A stretch of DNA of 8,608 nucleotides from Opitutia bacterium (GTDB lineage Bacteria > Verrucomicrobiota > Verrucomicrobiia > Opitutales > UBA953). The notes under the pieces are model-generated. The model had not been told where the DNA came from and searched no databases. It saw only the letters and a program-made list of their open reading frames with translations. The position numbers were made by a program, and so were the translations under genes. The first letter of the stretch is position 1, and every line of letters starts with the position of its first letter. The stretch spans positions 1-8,608 of the forward strand of contig CANHHS010000065.1 of the NCBI GenBank assembly GCA_947460445.1. The letters run 5' to 3'. This document shows positions 7,749 through 8,608 of this stretch, one piece after another.

Positions 7749-8608
7749 ATGCGCACCTTCACTGTGCTCTTCTGCTTATGTGCGATAAGCATCATGGCTG
7801 GGCTCTGTGCATTAAGCTTTGGCCGTGACGGGTTTAGTTTAGGCGAAAACGGAGAACTCTTCCTTATTCGACTACCACGCATCTTGGGCGCGCTGGCTGC
7901 AGGCTGGGCCCTCGGCATCGCAGGCAGCGCCCAACAAGGACTTTTTCGAAATCCATTAGCCGATCCTGGGCTGACTGGAGTTTTCGGTGGAGCCATCTTG
8001 GGCGTCACCCTCTTACTCGCGAGTTCAGCTGATTTCGCATGGAATAATGCGTGGGCCATGCCTGCGGCTGCAGCCTTAGGATCACTTGGCGCGATGGTTG
8101 TACTCATTTCCCTCGGACGGAACCAATCGACCAGCGGACTGCTTTTGGCCGGTCTCGGCATCAATGCACTCACCGGCGCAGCCACACTCGCGATGACGAC
8201 TTGGGCGGAAGGTGCACGCAGCAGCATCACCACCGCACAACTGGGAAGCTGGTTAGGCATGCTGACGCTTGAGATTACCGTCGTGCCTGCATTTTTGGCG
8301 GTTGTCGCTGGCGTACTCTTACTAACAACCGCCAAAGACCTCGATCGATTAGCTCTCGGGGAATCTGCCGCCCAACATTTGGGAACAGACACACGAAGGG
8401 TTTTCTTGCGACTGGCAGTGCTAACCGCCCTAGCTGCCGGCGCAGCGACCTGCCTTTGCGGACAAATTGCCTTCATCGGCTTACTTGCGCCCCACTTAGC
8501 ACGTGCCCTTGTCGGCGCCAACCATCGCTGGAGTCTGCCGACCGCAGGCTTGATTGGTTCCATTTTGCTACTTGCTGCGGATACCGCAGGTCGGACGCTA
8601 TTCGCCGA
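7749..8608 (+). CDS. FecCD/BtuC-family ABC transporter permease (partial, 3' end outside window)
   Basis: The open frame runs from ATG 7749 to the window edge, 286 codons of an expected 330-350. It is a multi-pass inner-membrane subunit of an importer for ferric siderophore, heme or vitamin B12, working with a binding protein and an ATPase not seen here. Family signatures are RLPRILGALAAGWALGIAGSA (from residue 41, the start of the conserved core), RNPLADPGLTGV (67-78), LLLAGLGINAL (131-141), LGSWLG (165-170), the ATPase-contacting segment GQIAFIGLLAPHLARALVG (238-256) and LLAADTAGR (274-282). The substrate cannot be told from the permease alone. The gene begins three bases after the AsmA-like stop and in the same frame, so the two are probably co-transcribed. 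No Shine-Dalgarno sequence is visible ahead of the ATG, which suggests translational coupling or a different initiation mode. Confidence 0.93.
   Translation, partial: MRTFTVLFCLCAISIMAGLCALSFGRDGFSLGENGELFLIRLPRILGALAAGWALGIAGSAQQGLFRNPLADPGLTGVFGGAILGVTLLLASSADFAWNNAWAMPAAAALGSLGAMVVLISLGRNQSTSGLLLAGLGINALTGAATLAMTTWAEGARSSITTAQLGSWLGMLTLEITVVPAFLAVVAGVLLLTTAKDLDRLALGESAAQHLGTDTRRVFLRLAVLTALAAGAATCLCGQIAFIGLLAPHLARALVGANHRWSLPTAGLIGSILLLAADTAGRTLFA

Noticed and set aside
7743..7751. Idea that the AsmA-like protein and the permease are one gene broken by an in-frame stop
   Set aside because: Both are complete, independent families at this junction: the AsmA protein has a natural tail and the permease a natural N-terminus. 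Sharing a frame is a one-in-three chance.
7742..8563. 273-codon open frame on the - strand opposite the FecCD permease
   Set aside because: Its translation is compositionally odd (Ala/Pro/Ser/Lys-rich, no motifs), while the + strand encodes a clear FecCD permease over the same bases.
1..8608. Search for CRISPR arrays, tRNAs, insertion sequences, phage or defence genes
   Set aside because: I saw no regularly spaced repeats, no terminal inverted repeats flanking a transposase, no integrase and no nuclease or toxin-antitoxin pair. All long frames have housekeeping or envelope assignments.

Overview
The window looks like ordinary chromosomal DNA from a Gram-negative bacterium with moderate GC. 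An outer membrane is implied by a signal-peptide protein ending in a β-barrel-type C-terminal Phe and by a giant AsmA-like protein. The wording of the SGNH esterase (GTNNTGH block) and the bacterial OGG1-type glycosylase remind me of Verrucomicrobiota (PVC group). That placement is an impression from protein style, not a proven assignment. Strong Shine-Dalgarno sequences are scarce at the visible starts.

Layout: (1) positions 1-561, the 3' part of an OGG1-type 8-oxoguanine DNA glycosylase/AP lyase on the + strand. (2) A strong stem-loop with T-runs on both sides (about 609-638) lies between it and the converging ammonium transporter, and probably terminates both. (3) Positions 667-2148, an Amt/AmtB ammonium channel on the - strand. 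A near-consensus sigma-54 -24/-12 element sits just upstream (2231-2249). (4) Positions 2309-3214, a signal-peptide outer-membrane β-barrel candidate on the - strand. (5) A 93-bp divergent intergenic region. (6) Positions 3311-4144, a membrane-anchored SGNH/GDSL esterase resembling PAF-acetylhydrolase on the + strand, closed by a clear intrinsic terminator (4165-4193). (7) Positions 4233-7745, a 1170-residue AsmA-like envelope protein. (8) Three bases further on, from 7749 to the window end, the start of a FecCD/BtuC-type ABC permease for iron-siderophore, heme or cobalamin, not complete in this window.

How the genes relate: the glycosylase is an independent DNA-repair gene. The amt gene is probably a nitrogen-regulated monocistron driven by sigma-54. 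The esterase has its own transcription unit. The AsmA-like gene and the FecCD permease are probably co-transcribed, and the rest of a metallophore ABC transporter is expected beyond the right edge. No gene-free stretch exceeds about 125 bases. I saw no tRNA, rRNA, CRISPR array, insertion sequence or phage gene. I found no convincing evidence of a new defence or mobile system; the best non-coding signal is the sigma-54 promoter of amt.
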